Shown one piece after another: positions 34,719 to 43,715 of a stretch of 64,000 nt of DNA. Source of the stretch: Ilyomonas sp965214235 (GTDB taxonomy: Bacteria > Bacteroidota > Bacteroidia > Chitinophagales > Chitinophagaceae); NCBI GenBank assembly GCA_965214235.1, contig CBDCBH010000003.1, positions 186,001-250,000 on the forward strand, written 5' to 3'. Numbering within the stretch: position 1 is the first letter of the stretch; each line of letters opens with the position of its first letter. Under the pieces are notes generated by a model. The model did no database searches. It saw only the letters and a list, made by a program, of their open reading frames with translations, and was not told the DNA's origin. Made by a program: the position numbers and the translations under genes.

Positions 34719-34749
34719 AGCCTGCATCACTCTTGATGCGGGCTTTTTT
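34719..34749 (+). terminator. Intrinsic terminator after rplI
   Basis: An 11-base stem AGCCTGCATCA / TGATGCGGGCT (one G-U pair) with loop CTCT and then T5-6. It separates rplI from pheT, which has its own -7-like box TATCTTTA at 34755-34762. Confidence 0.85.
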
Positions 34750-34787
34750 GTAATTATCTTTACCTAGTTTTCAAATTATCAATTTCC

Positions 34788-37208
34788 ATGACGATTTCCT
34801 ATAACTGGTTACACAATTATTTACCGCAAACAATAGAACCGGGCGAGCTTTCACACATTCTCACTTCAATTGGTTTGGAAGTAGAAAGCTTAGACGCTTA
34901 TGAAGCCGTAAAAGGCAATTTAAAAGGGTTGATAGTGGGTGAAGTATTAACCTGCGAACCGCATCCTAACGCTGATAAATTAAAGATTACAACCGTAAAC
35001 ATTGGTACCGATACACCACTCCATATTGTTTGCGGTGCGCCCAACGTTGCAGCAAAACAAAAAGTAATTGTAGCCACCACAGGCACAACTATTTACCCAA
35101 CGAACAGCGAACCGATAACAATGAAAGCGGCAAAAATTCGTGGTGAACGGAGCGAAGGAATGATTTGCGCCGAAGATGAAATTGGTATGGGTGAAAGTCA
35201 TGCAGGCATTATGATTTTGTCCGATGATATTGCTGTTGGCACACCGGCAAAAGATTACTTCAAACCTTACCAGGATTGGATTTATGAAATTGGTTTAACG
35301 CCCAACCGTACCGATGCCATGAGCCATTTAGGAGTTGCAAAAGATGTGTGCGCTTATCTGTCTTATCATCAAAAAAATGAAGTAAAAACAAACCTTCCGT
35401 TCCATAAACATTTTACAATTGATAATACGCATTTACCCATACAAGTAACTGTTGAAGATACCAAAGCCTGCCCGCGCTATTCCGGCATCACCATTAGCAA
35501 CATTACCGTGAAACCATCACCCGGCTGGCTGCAAAACAAACTCCAAGCAATTGGTTTGCGACCCATCAATAATGTTGTTGACATTACCAATTTTATTCTT
35601 CACGAAACCGGTCAGCCGCTTCATGCGTTTGATGCCGATGCGATAAACGGCAACCATGTGATTGTAAAACATGAACCGGAAGGCGCATTGTTTACTACGC
35701 TTGATGGTAAAGAAAGAAAACTGCACAGCAACGATTTAATGATATGCAATGAAACAGAAGGCATGTGCATAGCCGGTGTTTTTGGCGGCGCTAAAAGTGG
35801 AGTAAAAGAAAACACGAACCGTATTTTTTTAGAAAGCGCCTGCTTTAACGCTACAAGTATCCGTAAAACATCAGTGGCTCATAACCTTCGCACCGATGCC
35901 GCCACCCGTTTTGAAAAAGGAACAGACATTTCCTCAACCGTAACTATTTTGCAACGCGCCGCTTTGTTGATAAAAGAAATTGCTGGCGGCAGCATCAGCA
36001 GCGAAATTGTTGACGTTTATGCTAACCCGCTGCCGCAAAAACAAGTAACGCTTACGTATGCATTTTTACAAAAGCTCAGTGGCAAGAAATATTCACCCGA
36101 CGATGTAAAAATCATCCTGCAAAGTTTAGGTTTTACCATCACGGATGAAAAAGCCGGAAGCCTTACTCTGCTTGTTCCATACAGTAAAGTGGATGTAAGT
36201 TTGCCTGCCGATATTGTAGAAGAAATTGTTCGCATTGATGGCCTGGATAACATTGCAATTCCATCAGCCATTACTATTTCCCCCGCTAAAGAAACATTGG
36301 GTTTTAAAGAAGCAGTAAAAGAAAAAGTATCGCAGCAATTGGCTGGGATTGGCTTTTACGAAATTATTACCAACTCTATCACCAACAGTAAATATTTTTC
36401 CGATAATGTGTTGAACACAACCGTAAAAATGATCAATAATTTAAGCGCCGATTTGGATGTGTTGCGACCTTCGATGTTGCAAACCGGGCTGGAAACGATT
36501 GCTTATAACATCAACCGAAAAAACAATAATCTTCGCTTTTTTGAATGGGGCAAAACCTATCATACCGAAGCCGTTGGCAGTTATAACGAACAAGAACATT
36601 TGAGTTTATACATCACCGGCAACCAGCATGAAGATGTATGGAATGAAAAAGCGAAACCGCTTGATTTATTTTCTATCAAAGGCATTGTGAAAGCTATGCT
36701 AACATCAACTTCATTACAAAATATAAAGTTTGAAAAAGATGAATTGAATGAAGAAAAGCTGAACATTGTTTTCAATAAACAACAATTGGGAACACTGATG
36801 AAAGTAAGTGTTGATGAAGCATTAAAGTTCGACATTAAACAACCGGTTTATTTTGCAGATATTTTTGTTGATGAATTGTTGAATGTTGCACAAAAAACGA
36901 AAATCGTTTACAAAGAAGTGCCGCGTTTTCCTGCGGTGCAGCGCGATTTGGCAATGGTGGTAAACAAATCAACAAGCTTTACTGAAATTGAAAATAACAT
37001 CAACAAACAAAAATTAGGAAAGCTTGCTGATATTCGTTTGTTCGACATTTTTGAAAGTGAAAAATTGGGCAGCGACAAAAAATCGCTGGCTATTAATTTT
37101 ACATTTCTGGATGAAGAAAAAACGCTCACCGATAAGGAAATTGACAGCATGATGAACAGCATTATGCAAAGCCTGCAAACAAGCATAAATGCTGAAATAA
37201 GAAAATAA
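34788..37208 (+). CDS. pheT: Phenylalanine-tRNA ligase beta subunit
   Basis: 806 residues, the full bacterial length. Domains in order: a tRNA-binding EMAP-like domain (about 40-150, GLIVGEVLTCEPHPNADKLKITTVNIG), B3/B4 editing domain (about 215-400, RPINNVVDITNFILHETGQPLHAFDAD), B5 (about 410-480), a catalytic-like core (about 490-690) and the C-terminal FDX-ACB anticodon-binding domain (about 710-806, VPRFPAVQRDLAMVVN). It forms the alpha2-beta2 enzyme with PheS, whose gene is not in this window. No phenylalanine-rich leader peptide is seen upstream. Confidence 0.97.
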   Translation: MTISYNWLHNYLPQTIEPGELSHILTSIGLEVESLDAYEAVKGNLKGLIVGEVLTCEPHPNADKLKITTVNIGTDTPLHIVCGAPNVAAKQKVIVATTGTTIYPTNSEPITMKAAKIRGERSEGMICAEDEIGMGESHAGIMILSDDIAVGTPAKDYFKPYQDWIYEIGLTPNRTDAMSHLGVAKDVCAYLSYHQKNEVKTNLPFHKHFTIDNTHLPIQVTVEDTKACPRYSGITISNITVKPSPGWLQNKLQAIGLRPINNVVDITNFILHETGQPLHAFDADAINGNHVIVKHEPEGALFTTLDGKERKLHSNDLMICNETEGMCIAGVFGGAKSGVKENTNRIFLESACFNATSIRKTSVAHNLRTDAATRFEKGTDISSTVTILQRAALLIKEIAGGSISSEIVDVYANPLPQKQVTLTYAFLQKLSGKKYSPDDVKIILQSLGFTITDEKAGSLTLLVPYSKVDVSLPADIVEEIVRIDGLDNIAIPSAITISPAKETLGFKEAVKEKVSQQLAGIGFYEIITNSITNSKYFSDNVLNTTVKMINNLSADLDVLRPSMLQTGLETIAYNINRKNNNLRFFEWGKTYHTEAVGSYNEQEHLSLYITGNQHEDVWNEKAKPLDLFSIKGIVKAMLTSTSLQNIKFEKDELNEEKLNIVFNKQQLGTLMKVSVDEALKFDIKQPVYFADIFVDELLNVAQKTKIVYKEVPRFPAVQRDLAMVVNKSTSFTEIENNINKQKLGKLADIRLFDIFESEKLGSDKKSLAINFTFLDEEKTLTDKEIDSMMNSIMQSLQTSINAEIRK

Positions 37209-37226
37209 AATTAAAAATCTGTTTAC

Positions 37227-37520
37227 TTGCCGCCAACCGATTTTCAAATACAATTACAAACTGTAACACAAAAGCTAAAGGCGTTGCTGGATAAGCATTC
37301 TGCGCTGCAAAAAGAAAATCGGCAACTTCAGATTGAAAAGGAAAACCAGCAAAAACAAATCGCATTTAAAGACGACCAGATTCAACAACTAAAACAACAA
37401 AACGATGTATTGAAATCAGGTATCCAGCATTGGCATCCCGAACAAAAAAAATTGTTTGTTAAACGAATTGATACTTACCTGAAAGAGATTGAAAAATGTT
37501 TGGCTTTAATTAATGAATAA
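37227..37520 (+). CDS. Coiled-coil protein (97 aa) upstream of zapA
   Basis: Residues 8-70 form a continuous coiled coil rich in Q, K, E and L (LQTVTQKLKALLDKHSALQKENRQLQIEKENQQKQ..). The tail HPEQKKLFVKRIDTYLKEIEKCLALINE is a separate helix pair. The start is TTG at 37227; no ATG is available near the beginning. It lies between pheT (18 bases upstream) and zapA, a position shared by a small coiled-coil protein in other Bacteroidota, and may act with ZapA in division like ZapB. That role is inferred from shape and position only. Confidence 0.7.
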   Translation: MPPTDFQIQLQTVTQKLKALLDKHSALQKENRQLQIEKENQQKQIAFKDDQIQQLKQQNDVLKSGIQHWHPEQKKLFVKRIDTYLKEIEKCLALINE

Positions 37521-37597
37521 AAACAAATGCAGTTTTATGTTACGAGTTTTTGCAACTCCAATTAATCGTTTGTTGTAATCGTGCATTTGTTTTTATT
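37516..37597 (+). repeat. Long stem-loop between the coiled-coil gene and zapA
   Basis: A perfect 16-base inverted repeat (37516-37531 with 37582-37597; the right arm reads TGCATTTGTTTTTATT) encloses 50 bases that contain a smaller hairpin (GAGTTTTTGCAACTC). The left arm overlaps the stop codon of the upstream gene and the right arm is followed by CTTTTTT. It may act as a terminator or processing site. Confidence 0.6.
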
Positions 37598-37675
37598 CTT
37601 TTTTGAGTAAAGAGAGAAAAATCACTTTTGTATGTTCTAAAATTAATTAAGCTAAGTGTAATAACATTATAAAAT

Positions 37676-37969
37676 ATGGACGAACTTATTGCCATCAATA
37701 TTGTTATTGCCGACCGAACATATCGGCTGAAAACCCGTCCGCAGGATGAGGAAACCATACGCAAAACCGCAAAGCTCATCAACGAAAAAATTGTTGAATT
37801 CAGAAACGCTTTTGCAGGTAAGGACATGCAGGATTATGTTTCGATGGTACTGCTTTGGTTTGCCGTTGAACAATCGAAACCCAATAGCAATCTGGTAACT
37901 GAAGATGAAGCCTGCAAAGCAATTGAACAAATTAGTTCATTGCTTGATAAAGCTCTTTCAGCACAATAA
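37676..37969 (+). CDS. zapA: Cell division protein ZapA
   Basis: 97 residues. INIVIADRTYRLKTRPQDEETIRKTAKLINEKI followed by a long helix ending in DKALSAQ is the ZapA fold: a small beta-hairpin head and a dimerising coiled coil. It cross-links FtsZ filaments at mid-cell. An upstream stem-loop (37516-37597) suggests separate transcription from the coiled-coil gene. The 6S RNA and rny genes that often follow zapA elsewhere are not seen; an L,D-transpeptidase gene follows after 63 bases. Confidence 0.88.
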   Translation: MDELIAINIVIADRTYRLKTRPQDEETIRKTAKLINEKIVEFRNAFAGKDMQDYVSMVLLWFAVEQSKPNSNLVTEDEACKAIEQISSLLDKALSAQ

Positions 37970-38032
37970 AAATTTTCTTTTTCTTTCACATAATTAGTTT
38001 CTACTTCAAACGTTTTATTCAAAATCGGCTCC

Positions 38033-38557
38033 ATGAAAAAATGCGTGAGTTTGTGCCTGCTGCTCACCTTGTTTATTGCAACCACTTCGTTTTACGGCAA
38101 AAGTTCGTTTACGTTTCCCGCATATTCAATTGTTATCATCAAACACAATTATGAGTTAAGTGTTTACGATTCAAAAGGCTGGCTGGTAACGTATCCGGTG
38201 GTGTTTGGCAACAAAGACCTGCGGGATAAAATGATGGAAGGGGACCGTGAAACACCGGAAGGGAATTTTAAAATCATCAGCAAGCGCGTACATGAAAAAT
38301 GGTGCCGTATGCTAACTCTCGATTACCCAAATGGAGAAAGCATTGCCAGGTTTATGCAACGTAAACAACAAGGCATTATACCTGCTTATGCAAGCATTGG
38401 CGGCGGCATTGCCATTCATGGTACGTGGCCGCATGAAGATTATGCGGTTGATAAATATGACAACTGGACGCAAGGTTGCATCAGCATGAAAAATGAAGAT
38501 GTAATTGAGTTATTCAACATGGTTCCTGTTGGCACCGAAGTTTCTATCCGCAGATAA
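38033..38557 (+). CDS. L,D-transpeptidase (YkuD domain)
   Basis: 174 residues. A signal peptide (about 1-22) precedes a YkuD catalytic domain. The active site is H129 in GGGIAIHGTWP and C149 in WTQGCISMKNED, the standard HxGT...S/TxGC(I/V)xM arrangement. The enzyme cross-links peptidoglycan stems or attaches proteins to them in the periplasm. KMMEGDRETPEGNFKI is the usual substrate-loop motif. No peptidoglycan-binding domain is present. It abuts the end of the converging FAD oxidoreductase gene without any gap. Confidence 0.9.
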   Translation: MKKCVSLCLLLTLFIATTSFYGKSSFTFPAYSIVIIKHNYELSVYDSKGWLVTYPVVFGNKDLRDKMMEGDRETPEGNFKIISKRVHEKWCRMLTLDYPNGESIARFMQRKQQGIIPAYASIGGGIAIHGTWPHEDYAVDKYDNWTQGCISMKNEDVIELFNMVPVGTEVSIRR

Positions 38558-39676
38558 CTATAATTCAATTTGTTCAGCCACAACCGGCGATAAGGCAACG
38601 CCCATTCCATTACATATAATAACCGCTGAAACCCTTGCTGATATTGATTTTATTAATGGTTGTTTGTTTTCTGTAAAACCCATTACCCCACTCCAGCAAT
38701 AATCTATTGTATAAGACTGTTGAGGTAAAATATGAGAGCGTAAAAATTTCTCTAATTTTTCTTGTATAAAAGATGTGTTATCAAAAGATGTTGTTCTTTC
38801 TTCCTCAAAATTCGCATTGCGCGCCCCACCTAATAACACTCTATTTCCTATATTCCTAAAATAATAAAAGCCCTCATCAAAATGAAAAGTGCCGCGCATT
38901 TTTAAATTGTCAATTGGCGTTGTTACTATAATTTGTCCGCGTGCCGGAGCAAGATTGATGTGAGGTATTAAATGTTGGCTTAATGCATTCGTGCAGATGA
39001 GTAACCGTGATGTTGTAAGGCGAATATTTTGGTTTATAAAAATGCTTATCTCTTTATCATCCTCTTCCCATTTTTCAACCTTACAGTTTTGCATGATTTG
39101 CCCTCCAAGCGAACGAATTTTATTTTGCAAAGCCACTACCAGCTTTCCGCTATGCAAACCACCTTCATACTTATTTTCTATCAAAGCATCAAAACCTTGC
39201 AAGCCTTGCTGCAATAGCTTTTCTGATGCAAAAACAAACGTATTTAAACTGCCTGTAATTTTTTTCATACCGTCATTCAGCCAGGACAGTTTATCGGTGA
39301 TTTCATCAATATTACTTATACCATTTCGCAAACATTCGTAGCCTCCGCATTCATCATAATTAATCACCTCATCACCCAAAACTGTTCTTGTTTTTTGAAT
39401 GCCTTTGTAGCGCATTTCGGTAAGTTGCCAAACACTCTCCTCGCCCATTGTTTTCATGTCGTGCAATAGTTCGGTAGGGCTGCCAAAACAAGCAAACCCG
39501 GCATTGCGCGTACTGGCTCCGGCGGGTATGATTCCACTGTCAATAATGAGTAATTGTAAAGATGAATGTTTGATTAATAACTCATATGCACACCACAATC
39601 CGGCAAGCCCTCCGCCGGCAATAACGACATCTTTGCGTGAAAAAAAACTTTCCTTTTCCCAGATGGAAATGTGCAT
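38558..39676 (-). CDS. FAD-dependent amine/amino-acid oxidase (DAO family)
   Basis: 372 residues. FAD motif DVVIAGGGLAGLWCAYELL (about 16-34), then STRNAGFACFGSPTELL, which resembles the flavin-proximal loop of the DAO family, and a C-terminal DYCWSGVMGFTENKQPLI plus NGMGVALSP. It would oxidise a primary or secondary amine, or an amino acid, with release of H2O2 or transfer to quinone. It is cytoplasmic, with no signal peptide. The substrate is unknown. It stands alone between an L,D-transpeptidase and the SNF2 gene. Confidence 0.85.
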   Translation of the reverse strand: MHISIWEKESFFSRKDVVIAGGGLAGLWCAYELLIKHSSLQLLIIDSGIIPAGASTRNAGFACFGSPTELLHDMKTMGEESVWQLTEMRYKGIQKTRTVLGDEVINYDECGGYECLRNGISNIDEITDKLSWLNDGMKKITGSLNTFVFASEKLLQQGLQGFDALIENKYEGGLHSGKLVVALQNKIRSLGGQIMQNCKVEKWEEDDKEISIFINQNIRLTTSRLLICTNALSQHLIPHINLAPARGQIIVTTPIDNLKMRGTFHFDEGFYYFRNIGNRVLLGGARNANFEEERTTSFDNTSFIQEKLEKFLRSHILPQQSYTIDYCWSGVMGFTENKQPLIKSISARVSAVIICNGMGVALSPVVAEQIEL

Positions 39677-39682
39677 ATGATA

Positions 39683-39718
39683 ATGAGCTTTGAGGTATTA
39701 GTTATGAGCTGTGAGCAG
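39683..39718. repeat. AGCTTTGAG-type degenerate repeat
   Basis: The string 'gagctttgagg', 'ttatgagctgtgagc' repeats GAGCT(T/G)(T/G)GAG. It is the same phrase type as at 33337-33365, and lies in the 107-base spacer between the FAD oxidase and SNF2 genes. Confidence 0.45.
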
Positions 39719-39783
39719 CCGGTAAAAAAGAATAAAAAAGATATTTTTAAAATTCAATACTCGCAACTCAAAGCTAACTGCTC

Positions 39784-42700
39784 TTAACTAAACAAGTACT
39801 CAATATCTTCTTTCGTAAGGCTCTTCACAAATGTGGAATCATCAGAGATTAAATCAACAGCCAATGCTCGTTTTTTTTCTTGCAATGCAAGAATTTTATC
39901 TTCCACCGTGTCTTTACAAATCATGCGATAAGCGAATATATTTTTTGTTTGCCCGATGCGGTGTGTTCGGTCGATAGCTTGCTGTTCAACAGCCGGGTTC
40001 CACCATGGATCAACAATGTAAACATAATCGGCAGCGGTAAGATTTAAACCCACACCGCCTGCTTTCAAAGAAATTAAAAACACACGGCAATCGTCATCAT
40101 TTTGAAAGTGGTTGATGGCTTTTTCCCTGTCGGCGGCAGAGGTGCTTCCATCAAAATATTCAAAAGAAATCTGGAGTTCTTTCAACTTCTCACGAATCAA
40201 TCCTAACATACCTAAAAACTGTGAAAAAACAAGTGCTTTATGATTGCCGATGTTCTCCATTATTTCTCTTGTAAGTTCTTCTAATTTTACTGATACATTG
40301 GGGTATTGCTCTTCACCTTTCATGATGGCAGGACTATCGCAAATCTGCCGCAACTTCATTAAGCCCTGCAAAATAGAAAGCTGCGATTTTTGTATACCCT
40401 GCTCTTCCACAACACCTAAAATTTTATCCCGAAAATCATTGCGGTAAGCATCATAGATCTGTCGCTGCACGTCTCCCATTTCGCATAGCAAAATCATCTC
40501 CTGTTTCGCCGGTAAATCTTTCGCCACCTGCTCTTTCGTACGTCGTAAAATGAATGGATACAGTAGTTTGCGCAGATGTTCTTTTTGTTCTTTTTCGCCA
40601 AATTTATCTATTGGCACCGCAAACTCATTTTTAAAATTATCTGTGCTGCCCAACATGCCGGGGTTTAAAAAATTCATCTGTGCGTAAATGTCAAATGTAT
40701 TGTTTTGTAACGGCGTACCGCTTAAACACAAGCGGCTTTTTGCATTAAGCAAACAAACGGCTTTGGTTACTTTGCTTGCCGGGTTTTTTATCGCCTGGCT
40801 TTCGTCTAAAATCACATAATCAAAAGGAATTTCAACAAACTGCTTAATGTCGCTGCGCAGTGTTCCATATGTTGTAATGATGATATCGGCTTTTATTTTC
40901 ATCAAGCTATCTTTCATGCGAAGGTTGCCATGATGAACGTAATAAGTAAGTGAAGGAGTAAATTTTTTTATCTCGTTTTCCCAGTTAAACATAAGCGTTG
41001 TAGGGCATACAACAAGTGCATGTAAAGCCTCGCTTTTTTCTTTTAGATGATGAAGAAAAGTAAGCGCCTGCACTGTTTTACCCAAGCCCATATCATCGGC
41101 AAGAATACCGCCCCATTTTACATCATTTAAATAATTGAGCCATTGAAAACCCGATGTTTGATACGGTCGCAAAATGGTTTGTAAATACGGCGGCGGTTCA
41201 ACGGCTTCAATGGAAAAATGGCTTTTTAAATTCTCGTATTTGCTTTCCAACTGAAACACCAACTCTTCATCATTGCGCTGCTCGTACAGCTCTTCTATTA
41301 CGCCAAAATGATATTTGCTTAATTTGATGTCGTTTGTTTTTCCATCACCTACCCTAAAAAGAAGCGAATATTTTTTTATCCATTCCTCCGGTAAAATACC
41401 AAGCGTACCATCATGCAACTGCACAAACTGCTGCTTGTTGGCAAGCGCTTTTTTTACATCATCAACGGTTATTTTTTGTTCGCCAAAATGAATATCAATT
41501 TTAGCATCAAACCAATCGGTGTGAGATGAAATATAAATTTTAGTAGAAGGCTTTGCAGTATTAAAGCGGAAAGTTTTTAACGCATCAAAACCAAGCACCG
41601 GCACATTCATTTCCCGCACTGCATCAATAAATAAAAAGAACCAGTTATTCTTTAAAACTTCAGCGCCTTTTAATGCAAGAGTGTTGTTGTTTTCGGCAAG
41701 CGTAATAAAGTTGGAATGCAGGCTTTGCAACCTCTCGATAAACGCATGTTCAACTCCAAGATTACGATGAATTACCAGTAGTTTATTTGCCTGCGGCAAT
41801 AGAATATTTTCTCTGTCAGAAGGCTTTGTATCATAGCCATAATACGTGAAAACAGGTTGAAACAAAAGATAATCGCCTTTCTCTTTCAAAAACACTTTTA
41901 TTTCAGGCTTTACATCGCGCACTTCTTCTTTTTGTATGTTGCTGAAGTGCACATGATATTCTTTGGTTAAGGGTAAAATAAAATCCTGCAAAACTCGGTT
42001 CCAGTCGTTTTGATGAATACTCATTTTTCCCGATGGCAAAAATTTTTCAACCAATAAAACGTCTTCAGGCTGATGCCATATATAAAACTGATCTTCCTGT
42101 TGAAACAACAATGAAGACGAGAGCACATTATTTTTTATGTTGCTTTCGCCAAGCGGTGTTCGCACATTGCAGAGTATTTCATATTCATCGTTTTGGAAAC
42201 GGATATGAAATTCCGGAGTTATAAAATTGATGGAGCAATTAGCTTCCTGCAAGTGGCTTGTATTGAAAGTTTTACTGCGGGGTAAAAAGAAAGTAAAGTT
42301 GCTTGGAGCAACATCGGTAAACAATTTTTTTATTTTAGGATGAAGATATTCGATGATGAGTTGGCGGGTTTCTTCAGGCAACTCATCATCGTGCTGCTGC
42401 ACAATATTTTCCCATATTCCACTGAAGGGCGAGTTGCGGTTAAGGTAACGGCTTACTTCACTCCCTTGCAGCTTGCGAATGTGCTGAAGCAACATTTTAT
42501 CATCTTCATCAAGCGCTTCAGTGTTTACAAATCGCGCAATGTCAATCTTCTCTATTTTGCCGGCGAAGGCTGTGTTGTCATCGTTCGCTTCGCCTTGCAC
42601 GGCATCAAATTGAACGTATGGATAGCTGTGGGCATTATAACTGATGACAATTCCTAATTTCAAACGCTTGCCAACAATCAATTCTTCATCCGGCGCATCG

Positions 42701-43542
42701 GTTACTTTCTCCAGCACAGGCCTGGCAACGGTTGCAGCTACCTGCACAACGCGCTTAATAGCAGGATCGAGCACGCGCAAAAAAGGCTTGCCTTCTTTAT
42801 AAAGAAATTCAAACTTATTTTTTATATCATTCTCTAATGAATAACCGTAAAGCGAAAGCAGCTTGTTTTTTTCTTTATCCCAGTTGCGTATAGTATCAAA
42901 ATAAGTAGCGCCATAGGTTCTGTATAAATAAAGCAGCACAACAGCTTTGTGCGCGCAAAGCGGATGTTTTAGCTCGCTGTTGCAATTGCAACTTGTATCA
43001 AAATTGCGTTCCTCGTTTTTTTGAATCACAACAGTAAACGCACTATTTCCCTGCATCTTCACATCAGCCAAAACGCGTTCATCTTTCGTTTCTTTAATAA
43101 CTGGTTTTGAAGAAATTAAAAACTGCTCAGCATCGGCAAAACTTTCGCCGGATGATAATAATTTAATGGAACGCGCATCTAATTGTTTTATTTTTACAAC
43201 AGTATGGCGTTGGTTGTAAACAATGTCTTTTCCGCCCAATAAGTTTTTATCCAGAGAATCTTGTAATTGAAACAAAGAAGCCGCTTCATGCCTGCATATT
43301 TCGCCCAGATTGTAAGGGCATCCGCAACGAATGGAAAGATTTTTTTCTTCTTTAAATTTACTGATATACACCTTGTAGTATATATTGTAACTATCATCTT
43401 TTACCCTAAATGCAACGGTTCCAAGCAGGTCGTCAAAATCAATCAGCTCTATGTTGCCAAGCGAATAAATTTTCTTTCCACGCCGGATAACTTCATCAGT
43501 TCCGTTATTGTAAATGTATTTGGTGAGATATGGTAATGCCAC
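39784..43542 (-). CDS. SNF2-family DEAD/DEAH helicase with SWIM zinc fingers
   Basis: 1252 residues. Two SWIM-type zinc motifs lie near the N-terminus: C73-G-C75...C83-R-H85, and a second one in DTSCNCNSELKHPLCAHKA (about 185). A long middle region precedes the SNF2 ATPase, which starts at about 800 with RPYQTSGFQWLNYL, Walker A LADDMGLGKTVQAL, box II DESQAIKN and box III LSGTPLQN. The helicase C lobe contains FLISLKAGGVGLNLTAADYVYIVDPWWNP and DRTHRIGQ. It translocates on double-stranded DNA and may remodel protein-DNA complexes, for example stalled RNA polymerase. It is full length and intact. Confidence 0.93.
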   Translation of the reverse strand: MALPYLTKYIYNNGTDEVIRRGKKIYSLGNIELIDFDDLLGTVAFRVKDDSYNIYYKVYISKFKEEKNLSIRCGCPYNLGEICRHEAASLFQLQDSLDKNLLGGKDIVYNQRHTVVKIKQLDARSIKLLSSGESFADAEQFLISSKPVIKETKDERVLADVKMQGNSAFTVVIQKNEERNFDTSCNCNSELKHPLCAHKAVVLLYLYRTYGATYFDTIRNWDKEKNKLLSLYGYSLENDIKNKFEFLYKEGKPFLRVLDPAIKRVVQVAATVARPVLEKVTDAPDEELIVGKRLKLGIVISYNAHSYPYVQFDAVQGEANDDNTAFAGKIEKIDIARFVNTEALDEDDKMLLQHIRKLQGSEVSRYLNRNSPFSGIWENIVQQHDDELPEETRQLIIEYLHPKIKKLFTDVAPSNFTFFLPRSKTFNTSHLQEANCSINFITPEFHIRFQNDEYEILCNVRTPLGESNIKNNVLSSSLLFQQEDQFYIWHQPEDVLLVEKFLPSGKMSIHQNDWNRVLQDFILPLTKEYHVHFSNIQKEEVRDVKPEIKVFLKEKGDYLLFQPVFTYYGYDTKPSDRENILLPQANKLLVIHRNLGVEHAFIERLQSLHSNFITLAENNNTLALKGAEVLKNNWFFLFIDAVREMNVPVLGFDALKTFRFNTAKPSTKIYISSHTDWFDAKIDIHFGEQKITVDDVKKALANKQQFVQLHDGTLGILPEEWIKKYSLLFRVGDGKTNDIKLSKYHFGVIEELYEQRNDEELVFQLESKYENLKSHFSIEAVEPPPYLQTILRPYQTSGFQWLNYLNDVKWGGILADDMGLGKTVQALTFLHHLKEKSEALHALVVCPTTLMFNWENEIKKFTPSLTYYVHHGNLRMKDSLMKIKADIIITTYGTLRSDIKQFVEIPFDYVILDESQAIKNPASKVTKAVCLLNAKSRLCLSGTPLQNNTFDIYAQMNFLNPGMLGSTDNFKNEFAVPIDKFGEKEQKEHLRKLLYPFILRRTKEQVAKDLPAKQEMILLCEMGDVQRQIYDAYRNDFRDKILGVVEEQGIQKSQLSILQGLMKLRQICDSPAIMKGEEQYPNVSVKLEELTREIMENIGNHKALVFSQFLGMLGLIREKLKELQISFEYFDGSTSAADREKAINHFQNDDDCRVFLISLKAGGVGLNLTAADYVYIVDPWWNPAVEQQAIDRTHRIGQTKNIFAYRMICKDTVEDKILALQEKKRALAVDLISDDSTFVKSLTKEDIEYLFS

Positions 43543-43715
43543 AAGTATTGTTTAATGTAGATTTGTTTTTGCAGCGGTTAACCTGTAAAAAGCCAACAGC
43601 AAAAATAAACAAAATTGAAAAAAGAAGGGAAACATATAAAGCCTGAAACGATAGAAATGTTTGTTAACACTGATATTGAAAAGTGAAGTAAATAAAAACC
43701 ATAAATTAATTAGCT

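Noticed and set aside
34750..34787. Phenylalanine leader peptide upstream of pheT
   Set aside because: The spacer after the rplI terminator is too short and has no Phe-rich frame; only a -7-like box is present.
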